In this document: positions 44,565 to 53,200 of the stretch, in pieces
Layout of the letters: each line of letters starts with the position of its first letter
Position numbering within the stretch: position 1 is the first letter of the stretch
Assembly: GCA_934177485.1 (NCBI GenBank)
Contig: CAKPPF010000001.1
Span: forward strand, 310,001 to 374,000
Direction of reading: 5' to 3'
DNA length: 64,000 nucleotides
DNA from: an uncultured Clostridia bacterium
GTDB taxonomy: Bacteria; Bacillota; Clostridia; TANB77; CAG-508
Translations under genes and position numbers: made by a program
The notes under the pieces: model-generated
Told to the model about the DNA's origin: nothing
Database searches by the model: none
The model's input: the letters and a program-made list of their open reading frames with translations, nothing else

Positions 44565-46043
44565 TTAAAGTATTATACAAATTAATCCTCCGCTACCTTC
44601 ATTTATTATTCTTTGTAAAGTTTCTTGAAGTTTCATTTGAGCATCTTCAGGCATTTTGGATAATTTATTTTGTAATCCTTCATTTACAAGTTCATGTAAA
44701 TTTTTTCCAAATATATTTGATTCCCAAATTTTAAGTGGATCGTTTTCAAATTCAGAAAGTAAGTAATTTACTAATTCTTCAGACTGCTTTTCACTTCCAA
44801 CTATTGGAGATACTTCTGTTTCAATGTCTGCTCTTATCATATGTATTGATGGTGCACGTGCTTTTAATTTTACTCCAAATCTAGAACCCTGTTTTACTAT
44901 TTCTGGCTCATCTAATATAAGTTCTTCAATTGATGGAGTAACAATTCCATATCCTTTTTGTTTTACTTCATTTAATGCATATGATATTTTATCATATTCT
45001 TTTTTTACAGAAGATAAATTTGAAATTGTTGTAAATAAATCACCTTCATTTGCTATGTTGATTCCAGATACTTCTGTTAAAACTTTATAAAATAAATCTT
45101 CTTTTAATGTAATTGTAATATTTACTTCGCCATTTCCTAAATTAATATCATCTGAGCTACATTTGTCTATCACTTCAGTATTTTGAAGAGTTGTTATTGC
45201 TTTGTCTATTTCTTTTAATTCAGATATATCACTAAATGCATTCATAATGTCTGCATAAAGAGATGTTTTTAGCCAATGAGTATTATCAAGAGCATCTATC
45301 CATTTTGGAAAATCTATATTAATTTGTTCAATTGGAAATTCATATAAAACTCTACTAAAGATATTATTTATGTCTGTTGTTTCTAAATTAGAGCAGTCTG
45401 CTGGAATAACTGGTGCATCATATTTTTCTTCTAATTCATCTGCCAAACCTCTAGTATATTCAGAATATGGAGAACTAGAGTTTAAAACAATTGCAAATGG
45501 TTTATTTAATTCTTTTAGCTCTCTTACAACTCTTTCTTCTGCCTCAAGATAATCTTCTCTTGGAATGTCTGTAATGCTACCATCTGTTGTTACTAATAAT
45601 CCTATAGTAGAATGTTCTTTTATAACTTTTCTAGTACCAATTTCTGCTGCATCTTCAAAAGGAATTTCTTCATCTGACCATGGAGTTCTAACCATTCTTG
45701 GCATATCATCTTCTAAATATCCAATTGCATTATTAACTAAATAACCTACACAATCAACTAAACGAGTTTTTAATTTTAAGTTGTTGCCAATTGTAATATC
45801 AATTGCTTCGTTTGGAACAAACTTTGGTTCAGTAGTCATTATAGTTCTACCAGCTGCACTTTGTGGCAATTCATCTAAAGCTCTTTGTCTTTTGTATTCA
45901 CCCTCAATATTAGGTATAACCATTAAATCCATGAATTTTTTTATAAATGTAGATTTACCAGTTCTTACAGGACCAACAACTCCGATATAAATATCACCAT
46001 CTGTACGAGTAGCTATATCTTGATATAAATTCAAATTATCCAT
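44565..46043 (-). CDS. spoIVA: Stage IV sporulation protein A (spore coat ATPase)
   Basis: 492 residues. Walker A GPVRTGKSTFIKKFM near residue 25; NIEGEYKRQRALDELPQS follows; C-terminus GLICIIL as in SpoIVA. It polymerises on the forespore surface and anchors the coat basal layer. Expected under mother-cell SigE; I could not identify a convincing SigE promoter. RBS AAGGAGG. Confidence 0.97.
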   Translation of the reverse strand: MDNLNLYQDIATRTDGDIYIGVVGPVRTGKSTFIKKFMDLMVIPNIEGEYKRQRALDELPQSAAGRTIMTTEPKFVPNEAIDITIGNNLKLKTRLVDCVGYLVNNAIGYLEDDMPRMVRTPWSDEEIPFEDAAEIGTRKVIKEHSTIGLLVTTDGSITDIPREDYLEAEERVVRELKELNKPFAIVLNSSSPYSEYTRGLADELEEKYDAPVIPADCSNLETTDINNIFSRVLYEFPIEQINIDFPKWIDALDNTHWLKTSLYADIMNAFSDISELKEIDKAITTLQNTEVIDKCSSDDINLGNGEVNITITLKEDLFYKVLTEVSGINIANEGDLFTTISNLSSVKKEYDKISYALNEVKQKGYGIVTPSIEELILDEPEIVKQGSRFGVKLKARAPSIHMIRADIETEVSPIVGSEKQSEELVNYLLSEFENDPLKIWESNIFGKNLHELVNEGLQNKLSKMPEDAQMKLQETLQRIINEGSGGLICIIL

Positions 46044-46218
46044 TTAAAAATTAACCTCCTTAAAAATGTTTGTACAATAAACTTTATTAATTAATATTAC
46101 AGTCAAATGAGATTATTACAAAAATTTTAAAAAATTTTGCTAATTACACAATAAAAAGACACATAATATTCATAATAAAAAAGTATAATTCTAATATCAA
46201 AAGAAGGAGGGTGATCTT

Positions 46219-46872
46219 ATTAACGAAGTAGAATTAGAAAATAAACAAGTAGTTTCTAAAGATCCAATTTTTGAAAAACTTATGATGGTATATACAATTG
46301 CCTTAGCTGAAACTAAAAAGAAGATGCTTTTATTACAAAATAAGTTAAGTAAAAAAAATACATATGATGTAATTACCAATATTTCTACTAGAATAAAAGA
46401 ACCTACTAGTATAATTAATAAAATGAATAAAAAAGGATATGATATAACCTACAAAGATTTAATAGAAAACATAAATGATATAGCTGGACTAAGAATTGTA
46501 TGTACATCGGAAAAAGCAGTTTATGAAATAGAAAAAGAAATACAAAACATGAAGGATATTAATGTATTAAAGAAAAAAGATTATATAAAAAATCCAAAGG
46601 AAAGTGGATATTCTGCATATCATTTAATAGTTGAAGTCCCCGTAATTATAAAAGAAAACAAAATATGGGTGAAAGTTGAAATACAAATACGTACTTTGGC
46701 AATGGACTTCTGGGCGAATATAGAGCATAAACTAAGATACAAAACAGAAAATAAAATATCTAAAAAAAATAGTAATAAATTAAAAATATATGCTAAAATT
46801 CTTATAAGAATAAATAAAAAAATGGAGAGAATACATAGACAAAACATTGACAAAAATTTTTATTATGTATAA
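46219..46872 (+). CDS. RelA/SpoT-domain (p)ppGpp synthetase, probable ATT start
   Basis: 217 residues if started at ATT 46219, the only triplet in frame at the right distance (7 nt) from AAGGAGGG. The first ATG (46282) has no ribosome site and would cut the first helix. Synthetase motifs: INDIAGLRIVC, SGYSAYHLIV, VKVEIQIRTLAMDFWANIEHKLRY. No HD hydrolase domain, so a small alarmone synthetase type. Start codon unproven. Confidence 0.8.
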   Translation: MNEVELENKQVVSKDPIFEKLMMVYTIALAETKKKMLLLQNKLSKKNTYDVITNISTRIKEPTSIINKMNKKGYDITYKDLIENINDIAGLRIVCTSEKAVYEIEKEIQNMKDINVLKKKDYIKNPKESGYSAYHLIVEVPVIIKENKIWVKVEIQIRTLAMDFWANIEHKLRYKTENKISKKNSNKLKIYAKILIRINKKMERIHRQNIDKNFYYV

Positions 46873-46887
46873 AATACTTGTAGATTA

Positions 46888-46995
46888 GAACAAAGGAGAA
46901 AAAACAAGTAACTGAAATGGTTGATACTGTATACACCCCATGTAATTTAATTAATAAAAATACAAATGGACAATATATATGTGCATTTAATAATA
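46888..46995 (+). repeat. Block shared with the region upstream of the first prepilin-like gene (copy B)
   Basis: TTGATACTGTATACAC (46921-46936) to GTGCATTTAATAATA; matches 5936-6045. A 44-codon frame (VDTVYTPCNLINKN...) exists only in this copy. Confidence 0.65.
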
Positions 46996-47009
46996 GTACA
47001 AATATAATT

Positions 47010-47036
47010 GTAGGGACAAAGACCTACCCATACATA
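47010..47036. repeat. Short GC repeat, degenerate
   Basis: TGTAGGGACAAAGACCTACCC; follows shared block B as a similar copy follows block A. Confidence 0.55.
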
Positions 47037-47059
47037 CTTTCACGCAATTAGCAATACAA

Positions 47060-47097
47060 GATAGATGAATTAATATATAAATTCACCTATCATTTTT
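47060..47097 (+). terminator. Terminator-like hairpin
   Basis: GATAGATGAAT / ATTCACCTATC (one mismatch) then ATTTTT; same stem as at 5696 and 7594. The 46.87-47.34 kb gap otherwise holds only repeats. Confidence 0.65.
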
Positions 47098-47165
47098 GTG
47101 TTTAAATTAATTACATATAAATATAGTGGTAGGTCTAATACAGCAAAGAACATAAATACAAAAGG

Positions 47166-47193
47166 TGTAGGTGAGCAGGTCTTGCGCCTGCCT
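47166..47193. repeat. Short GC hairpin repeat
   Basis: GTAGGTGAGCAGGTCTTGCG then CCTGCC, upstream of the second prepilin-like gene. A separate GGAGCA CAGTG TGCTCC hairpin lies at 47270-47286. Confidence 0.6.
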
Positions 47194-47335
47194 GAAAAAT
47201 TACGTTATTAAAGTTTAAAAATATAAATAAAAAATTGATAGTGTAGAATAGTTTATGAAAAATCGTAGCGGAGCACAGTGTGCTCCATAAAAATAAAATT
47301 AGTTTACTCTACCATAAAATCTAAGGAGGAAAAAA

Positions 47336-48169
47336 ATGAAGGAAAAAATTAAAAATATGAAAGGTATAACACTTGTAGCACTTATAATAACTATAATTGT
47401 ATTACTTATATTAGCTGTAGTGGCTATAACATCAATAAACAATAACAAAATTATAGAATATGCTAAAAATGGAAGAGATAGCTATAACCAAAAAGCAACA
47501 GATGAAAAAGAAAAAATAAATAGCTATGAGCAGTATATAAAAGGCAGCATTTCAAATTCAGGTGGAGGAACAACTGGAGAAAGAACATTTTATGGCTTAG
47601 GTGATGGCGAAGACTTTTTGCAAATGATTAAACTTAAAAGTAATAATAAAATAGATAATTTGGTTTATAGATTTTCTAATGGAGAAGAAGTAAGTGGAGA
47701 AGATTATGAAGGCGTAGGCAGAGATATTTGGTCATATACAATATCTGATGGTAAATATTATATTATTATGAAAGATGAAGATACAGGAGAGGATAGACAA
47801 GAAGAGTTTACTATTACTAAAGTTGGAGATTATAATTTACTTAACCTTTTTGATTTACATTTTATTGAAGGACAGCCACCTGTTGTTGAAGATTTAATTG
47901 GAAAAAATTATACCGAAACTCGTAGTGGAGATACATATACTATGAAAAAATCTACTGCTAATGGTGTTAGCTTTATGAATTTTTATTATACCAAAGTAAA
48001 AGATAGTGACCATATTGTTATTATTGGAAATACCGTGTATGAAATGAATAAAGGAAGTTTTGATGAATTTGGAACTATAAATTTAGATAAAACATCATCA
48101 GCTTATGGAACAATCACACAAATAGATGATAAAGATGGAAGTGAATATACATATACTCCAAGCAATTAA
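47336..48169 (+). CDS. Prepilin-like secreted protein
   Basis: 277 residues, AAGGAGG upstream. Leader MKEKIKNMKG, then ITLVALIITIIVLLILAVVAITSINNN with cleavage expected after Gly10; Ala in place of Glu at +5. The mature part is Gly/Asp/Thr-rich and unrelated by eye to that of 6221 beyond residue ~60. Function unknown; secreted or pseudopilin-like. Confidence 0.75.
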   Translation: MKEKIKNMKGITLVALIITIIVLLILAVVAITSINNNKIIEYAKNGRDSYNQKATDEKEKINSYEQYIKGSISNSGGGTTGERTFYGLGDGEDFLQMIKLKSNNKIDNLVYRFSNGEEVSGEDYEGVGRDIWSYTISDGKYYIIMKDEDTGEDRQEEFTITKVGDYNLLNLFDLHFIEGQPPVVEDLIGKNYTETRSGDTYTMKKSTANGVSFMNFYYTKVKDSDHIVIIGNTVYEMNKGSFDEFGTINLDKTSSAYGTITQIDDKDGSEYTYTPSN

Positions 48170-48199
48170 AGTATTTAGCAAATGTTAAAAAATAATTTT

Positions 48200-48220
48200 G
48201 GGCAGGCATAAAACCTGCCC
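48200..48220. repeat. Short GC hairpin repeat as terminator
   Basis: GGGCAGG CATAAAA CCTGCCC, 30 bp after the prepilin-like gene. Confidence 0.7.
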
Positions 48221-48255
48221 TTAATATGTACCTACAATATATGATTAACTATATC

Positions 48256-48284
48256 TTGACAATAATTATAATTGTGTATATTAT
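48256..48284 (+). promoter_or_regulatory. glmU promoter with palindromic spacer
   Basis: TTGACA, 17-nt spacer, TATTAT. The spacer contains AATAATTATAATTGT, matching the palindrome in the promoter at 5896. Confidence 0.7.
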
Positions 48285-48334
48285 AGTAATAAATTTGAAA
48301 AATATCATAAACTATTAATAGGAGGAAAAGATAG

Positions 48335-49594
48335 ATGGAACAAGAGGTTATTGCGTTAGTGCTTGCCGCTGGCAAAGGCACTAGAATGAAGTCAGATAAA
48401 TCTAAATTAGTACATAAGATATATGGTAAAGAATTAGTTAAAAGAGTAGTTGAAACTGCAAAAAAATCAGGAGTTAATGATGTTATTGCTGTTGTAGGTT
48501 ATAAAAAAGAACAAGTACAACAGGTATTAGGAGATAGTGTAAAATATGCATATCAAGATGAAATGCTTGGAACAGGGCATGCTGTTTTACAAGCTGAGGA
48601 GTATTTAAAAGATAAACATGGAAAAGTTGTAGTTTTAAATGGAGATGTACCAATTCTAAGACCAGAGACTGTTAAAAAATTTATTGAAAAAAGTATTAAG
48701 AACAAAGAATATGCTACAATTCTAACAGCAATTTACAATAATCCAACAGGATATGGAAGAGTTGTAAGAGATATTGGAGGAAATGTAAAAGCTATAGTAG
48801 AGGAAAAAGATGCAACAGAGGACGAAAGAAACATCCAAGAAATTAATGCTGGAATTTATTGTTTTGACATACAAGAATTATTAAAAGCATTAAAAGAATT
48901 AAAACCAAACAATGTTCAAAATGAATATTATATAACAGATATAATAAAAATTATGAATGATAAAGGTTTAAAAACAGGAGCGGTTATAGTAGAAGACAAT
49001 ACAGAAATATTGGGTGTAAATGATAAAATACAATTAGAATTATTAACAAAGGTATTAAAACTACGTATCAATCAGTATCATCTGAAAAATGGAGTAACTA
49101 TAGAAGATATAGATAATACATATATATATGATGATGTAGAAATAGGTACAGATACAGTTATTCATCCAAATACTACTATTAAAAATGATGTTATCATTGG
49201 AAAAGATTGTGAAATAGGACCTAATAGCTATATAAGAGAAGGTTGCAGACTAGATGATAAAGTAAAAATTGGAAGTTTTGTGGAAATAAAAAAAGCTATT
49301 ATAGGCAAAGGTACTAAAGTTCCTCATTTATCTTATATGGGAGATTGTGAAATTGGTGCAGGAACAAATATTGGTTGTGGTACAATAACATGTAATTATG
49401 ATGGCTTTAAAAAGAGCAAAACAATAATAGGAGAAAATAGTTTTGTTGGTTCAAATGTTAATTTAATTGCTCCAGTCACATTAGGAAAAAATACATTTAT
49501 TGCAGCTGGTTCAACAATTACAAATGATGTTCCAGATTATGCACTTTCTATAGCAAGGCAAAGACAGCTTAATAAAGAGGGTTGGAATAAGTAA
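48335..49594 (+). CDS. glmU: Bifunctional UDP-GlcNAc pyrophosphorylase / GlcN-1-P acetyltransferase
   Basis: 419 residues. N-terminal LVLAAGKGTRMKSDKSKLVH uridyltransferase and C-terminal left-handed beta-helix (hexapeptides such as IGTDTVIHPNTTI, ending NVNLIAPVTLGKNTFIAAGS). About 35 residues shorter than typical GlmU at the C-terminus. Makes UDP-GlcNAc for the cell wall. AGGAGG site; own promoter and strong terminator. Confidence 0.95.
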   Translation: MEQEVIALVLAAGKGTRMKSDKSKLVHKIYGKELVKRVVETAKKSGVNDVIAVVGYKKEQVQQVLGDSVKYAYQDEMLGTGHAVLQAEEYLKDKHGKVVVLNGDVPILRPETVKKFIEKSIKNKEYATILTAIYNNPTGYGRVVRDIGGNVKAIVEEKDATEDERNIQEINAGIYCFDIQELLKALKELKPNNVQNEYYITDIIKIMNDKGLKTGAVIVEDNTEILGVNDKIQLELLTKVLKLRINQYHLKNGVTIEDIDNTYIYDDVEIGTDTVIHPNTTIKNDVIIGKDCEIGPNSYIREGCRLDDKVKIGSFVEIKKAIIGKGTKVPHLSYMGDCEIGAGTNIGCGTITCNYDGFKKSKTIIGENSFVGSNVNLIAPVTLGKNTFIAAGSTITNDVPDYALSIARQRQLNKEGWNK

Positions 49595-49603
49595 AAAAAT
49601 GGG

Positions 49604-49645
49604 AAAAAATAGAAGAAAAGTTTTATGCTTTTCTTCTATTTTTTT
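49604..49645 (+). terminator. Terminator after glmU
   Basis: Perfect 17-bp stem AAAAAATAGAAGAAAAG / CTTTTCTTCTATTTTTT. Confidence 0.9.
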
Positions 49646-49694
49646 GTTCTATAAAATAATAAATTGAATATATATAAATATAGAAAGGACAAAC

Positions 49695-50204
49695 ATGTTA
49701 ATTTTAAAATATATAATAATTATTTTAATTTTTTTTACTAGTGTTTCCATAGGGGACTTAGTTTCTAAAAAATATATTTTAAGGGTAAAGGAATTAAAGG
49801 AATTTAAGAATGCCTTTAATATTATAGAAACAAAAATTAAATTTACATATGAACCTCTTTCTAATATTTTTATAGAAACCTCCAAATTGCTTTCTAAAAA
49901 TGTAGCAAAAATTTTTGAAAGTACAGTAATTTATATGAAACAACTAAATGCTGGAGAAGCATGGGACAAGAGTCTAGAAGAATCTGAAACAAACTTAAAG
50001 AAAGAAGATATTGAAAATATAAAGAATTTCGGAAAAATGCTTGGAACAGTAGATAAAGATGGACAAATATCAATGCTTGAGGTTACTAAAAATTTTATAG
50101 AAATGCAAATTGATAAGGCTAAAACTGAGGAAAATAAAAGTTCTAAATTATATAAAACCTTAGGTGTTATAGTAGGTTTGGCATTTATTGTTATACTTAT
50201 TTAG
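49695..50204 (+). CDS. spoIIIAB: Stage III sporulation protein AB
   Basis: 169 residues. N-terminal membrane span (residues 1-18), cytoplasmic helical domain resembling type II secretion GspF (LKEFKNAFNIIETKIKFTYEPL), C-terminal span. First gene of the operon here: spoIIIAA, the ATPase gene normally in front, is absent; a terminator and glmU lie upstream. Confidence 0.93.
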   Translation: MLILKYIIIILIFFTSVSIGDLVSKKYILRVKELKEFKNAFNIIETKIKFTYEPLSNIFIETSKLLSKNVAKIFESTVIYMKQLNAGEAWDKSLEESETNLKKEDIENIKNFGKMLGTVDKDGQISMLEVTKNFIEMQIDKAKTEENKSSKLYKTLGVIVGLAFIVILI

Positions 50205-50221
50205 TGGAGGATACATATTAT

Positions 50222-50416
50222 ATGAATATTGATTTATTATTTAAAATTGCAGCAATAGGAATCTTAGTTGCAGTTCTACATCAAGTTTTGGTACGTGCAG
50301 GCAGAGAAGATCAAGCTATGATGACAACTCTTGCTGGACTTGTAATTGTACTTACAATGGTAATAAAAGAAATAAGTGGATTATTTAATACTGTTAGAAC
50401 ATTGTTTAATTTATAA
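50222..50416 (+). CDS. spoIIIAC: Stage III sporulation protein AC
   Basis: 64 residues from ATG 50222 (GTGGAGG overlapping the spoIIIAB stop). Two membrane spans flank HQVLVRAGREDQAMM. Part of the feeding-tube channel between mother cell and forespore. Confidence 0.95.
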   Translation: MNIDLLFKIAAIGILVAVLHQVLVRAGREDQAMMTTLAGLVIVLTMVIKEISGLFNTVRTLFNL

Positions 50417-50433
50417 AGTGAGGACAGTTATGT

Positions 50434-50820
50434 ATGGAAATTATAAAAATAATTGGAGTTGGCTTATGTGCATTAATAATAATAATAGTACTTAAACAAT
50501 ATAAACCTGAATTTGCAATTTATATATCAATTTTGGCAGGAGCAATAATTTTAGCCATGTCAGTTGCAAATATTTCAGGAGTGATTAATCTTATGAAAGA
50601 TATTTCTAGTAAAGCTAATATAAATAGTCAGTTTTTAGGGATAATTTTAAAGATTACTGGAATTGCAATATTAACAGAATTTGCAATTAGTATATGTAAA
50701 GATTCAGGAGAAACAGCTATAGCAAATAAAATAGATATAGGTGGAAAAGCTATAATAATAACAATTTCTTTACCAATAATATATTCTTTATTAGAAACAA
50801 TATTAAAAATCTTGCCATAA
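50434..50820 (+). CDS. spoIIIAD: Stage III sporulation protein AD
   Basis: 128 residues, several membrane spans, conserved TEFAISICKDSGETAIANKIDIGGKA (core motif EFAISICKDSGE). RBS AGTGAGG. Pairs with SpoIIIAC-like spans in the channel complex. Confidence 0.95.
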   Translation: MEIIKIIGVGLCALIIIIVLKQYKPEFAIYISILAGAIILAMSVANISGVINLMKDISSKANINSQFLGIILKITGIAILTEFAISICKDSGETAIANKIDIGGKAIIITISLPIIYSLLETILKILP

Positions 50821-50832
50821 GGAGAAATACAA

Positions 50833-51975
50833 ATGAAAAAAATACTAATGCTGTTTTTTATTTTCATAATAGTTATGATTCCAAATTGCAGGGCAGAAAG
50901 TACAGATATTTTACAGAGTCAGCAAGAGGCTTTAGGTATTTCAGAATTCTTAAGCAAGTCACAAAAGTACACAGACAATGTTTTTGACGATATAAATGTG
51001 AAAGATGTCTTTAAAGATGCAATTACAGGAAAAGTTGAAAACAACAAATTGTTTGGGAAGTTGTTAAACATACTAGGTAAAGAAACAAAAGAAGTAATTA
51101 GTAATATAGGAATAATACTAATAGTAATTGTAATACACAGTATATTAGCTACCATAAGTGACAATTTAGGAAATAAAGGAGTTGCTCAAGTTGCATATTT
51201 AGCAGAGCTTGCAATTATAATTACTTTAGTTCTAAAAAGTTTTGCGGGAATTATAAGCATGACAAAGGAATCAATAGATAACTTAGTAGGCTTTTCAAAC
51301 AGTTTAATACCACTACTGATAACACTTATGCTAACAACTGGTTCATTTGTTTCAGCAGGAGTTGTAAAACCAATATTATTATTTTTAATTAATTTTATTG
51401 GAAATTTTATTATAGATTTTATATTTCCTTTAGTAATAATTGGGACAACTTTAAGCATAATTTCTAAAATATCAAGTAAAGTTAAAATAGACAAACTAGC
51501 TAAATTTTTAAAATCGGCAAGTGTTTGGATATTAGGAATTATTATGACATTATTTGTTACTGTACTCTCTTTAGAGGGAAGCATAACTGAAACTGTTGAT
51601 GGTGTAACGGCAAAAACTGCTAAAGCTGCGGTATCCACAGTTATACCTGTAGTTGGCAAAATTTTAGGTGATGCAACAGATGCGGTTATTGGAAGTGCTG
51701 GAATATTAAAAAATGCAGTTGGAACTATAGGAATAATTGTAATAATGGGAATTTGTATTTTACCAATAATTAAACTTTCTTTATTAAGTTTTACTTATTA
51801 TATAGCTGCATGTGTATGTGAACCAATTGGAGATGAAAAAGTAATTGCATTATTAGAATCTATATCTGATACTTTTAAAATACTGCTAGCTATTATCTTT
51901 TGTATAGCATTAATGCTAATAATTGGAATTACAATAGTTATAAAAGTATCTAATGGTACTTTGTTATATAGATGA
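50833..51975 (+). CDS. spoIIIAE: Stage III sporulation protein AE
   Basis: 380 residues with a signal peptide (KKILMLFFIFIIVMIPNC), an extracytoplasmic region (~25-95) and a multi-span C-terminal part (GFSNSLIPLLITLMLTTG, KTAKAAVSTVIPVVGKILGD). Largest membrane component of the SpoIIIA complex. Ten bases before spoIIIAF. Confidence 0.96.
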   Translation: MKKILMLFFIFIIVMIPNCRAESTDILQSQQEALGISEFLSKSQKYTDNVFDDINVKDVFKDAITGKVENNKLFGKLLNILGKETKEVISNIGIILIVIVIHSILATISDNLGNKGVAQVAYLAELAIIITLVLKSFAGIISMTKESIDNLVGFSNSLIPLLITLMLTTGSFVSAGVVKPILLFLINFIGNFIIDFIFPLVIIGTTLSIISKISSKVKIDKLAKFLKSASVWILGIIMTLFVTVLSLEGSITETVDGVTAKTAKAAVSTVIPVVGKILGDATDAVIGSAGILKNAVGTIGIIVIMGICILPIIKLSLLSFTYYIAACVCEPIGDEKVIALLESISDTFKILLAIIFCIALMLIIGITIVIKVSNGTLLYR

Positions 51976-51985
51976 AAGGAAAGTA

Positions 51986-52579
51986 ATGATTAACTTTTTA
52001 AAACAATGGTCTAATCAAATTATAGTTGCTGTAATAGTATCAACAATAATAGAAATGATCTTACCTGAAGGAAACAATAAAAAATACATAAAAATGATAA
52101 TTGGAATATATATATTGTTTACAATATTACATCCTGTAATTGGAAAGTTTACACAAAATAATAAACTAGAATTTGATTACAGTAAATATTTTCCAACAAG
52201 TGCAGAGATTACAACTTCTAGTAGTTTTGAAGATGAGAACTCAAAATTAATACAACAAACATATATTGACAGCATAAAAAAAGATATAAATACTAAAATT
52301 TTAGCTAAGGGATATAAAGTAATAAGCTGTAAGGTGGATATGTTGCAAAGTGGTGATGACTATGGAACGATAAATTCTTTAAGTTTAGAATTAACTAAAA
52401 AACAAGAGAAAGTTGAAAATAAAACTAATAATATTCAAATAAATCAGATACAAATAAATGAGAATAAAAGCTCAAATAAAGAAGATAGAAAAAAAGTAAA
52501 TGAAAATGAAAAAAAAGAAATAATTGAATATTTATCAAATGAATATTCAATAAAAAAAGAAAAAATTTTTATTAACTAA
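51986..52579 (+). CDS. spoIIIAF: Stage III sporulation protein AF
   Basis: 197 residues from ATG 51986 (GAAAGGAAAG upstream, after the spoIIIAE stop). Two N-terminal spans (IIVAVIVSTIIEMILPEGNNKKYIKMIIGIYILFTIL, motif EMILPEGNNKKYIK), then a soluble ring-building domain with a Lys/Asn-rich end. Confidence 0.94.
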   Translation: MINFLKQWSNQIIVAVIVSTIIEMILPEGNNKKYIKMIIGIYILFTILHPVIGKFTQNNKLEFDYSKYFPTSAEITTSSSFEDENSKLIQQTYIDSIKKDINTKILAKGYKVISCKVDMLQSGDDYGTINSLSLELTKKQEKVENKTNNIQINQIQINENKSSNKEDRKKVNENEKKEIIEYLSNEYSIKKEKIFIN

Positions 52580-52591
52580 AGAGGTGATAAT

Positions 52592-53168
52592 ATGCTAAAG
52601 GAAAAGCTTAACAAGGTATTTAAGGAGGAGGGGGACAACAAGAAAAAAATTGAAAATTTAGGATTTTTTCTAATTTTATTAATAGTAACGGTAGTAATAA
52701 TAAATGTAATTTGGAAAGATGATAGCAAAAAAGAAAACAATAATAGTTCAACAAAGAAATTAGTGAATATTGAAAACACTGAAGGCAAAGAAGAGAGCCT
52801 TGAGGAAAAGCTCGAAAACATTTTATCTAATATTAATGGAGTTGGAAATGTTAAAGTGCTTATTACATATAATGAAACAGAAGAATTAGTACCTATCTAT
52901 AACAAAAAAGATAAAAAGACAACTACTAACGAGAACGACTCCTCTGGGGGAACACGAGTAGTAGAGGAAACAGATTCTTCAGAAGAGGTGGTTTATCAGG
53001 ATGATAAAATAATAACTAGAAAGCTGGTAAGCCCAAAAATAGAAGGAGCAATTATTACAGCAAGTGGAGCAGGCAATTCTGCAATAAAAACTAACATAAT
53101 TCAAGCAGTTGAAGCAGCTACACGGGTTAGCAACACATAAAATTCAAGTATTTGAAAAAGAAAAGTAA
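52592..53168 (+). CDS. spoIIIAG: Stage III sporulation protein AG, with a +1 frame change at CGG 53123
   Basis: One N-terminal span (about 22-42), then the ring-building domain (VLITYNETEELVPIYNKK, IITRKLVSPKIEGAIITASGAG). In the standard frame it ends AATRVSNT at 53140. Skipping the C of the in-frame CGG (53123-53125) gives AATGLATHKIQVFEKEK and a stop at 53168, the C-terminus expected of SpoIIIAG (compare HKVKV-type endings). The extended end still fits before the spoIIIAH ribosome site. Forms the ring of the SpoIIIA channel. Confidence 0.88.
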
Positions 53169-53200
53169 AAGCTATATAAGCTTAATTTATGGAGGTAAGT

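Noticed and set aside
46044..46200. SigE promoter for spoIVA
   Set aside because: No convincing pair of SigE -35 and -10 elements at correct spacing could be found by eye.
46917..47051. 44-codon frame starting MVDTVYTPCNL in shared block B
   Set aside because: No ribosome site at proper distance and the frame is broken in copy A; the block is better treated as non-coding or remnant.
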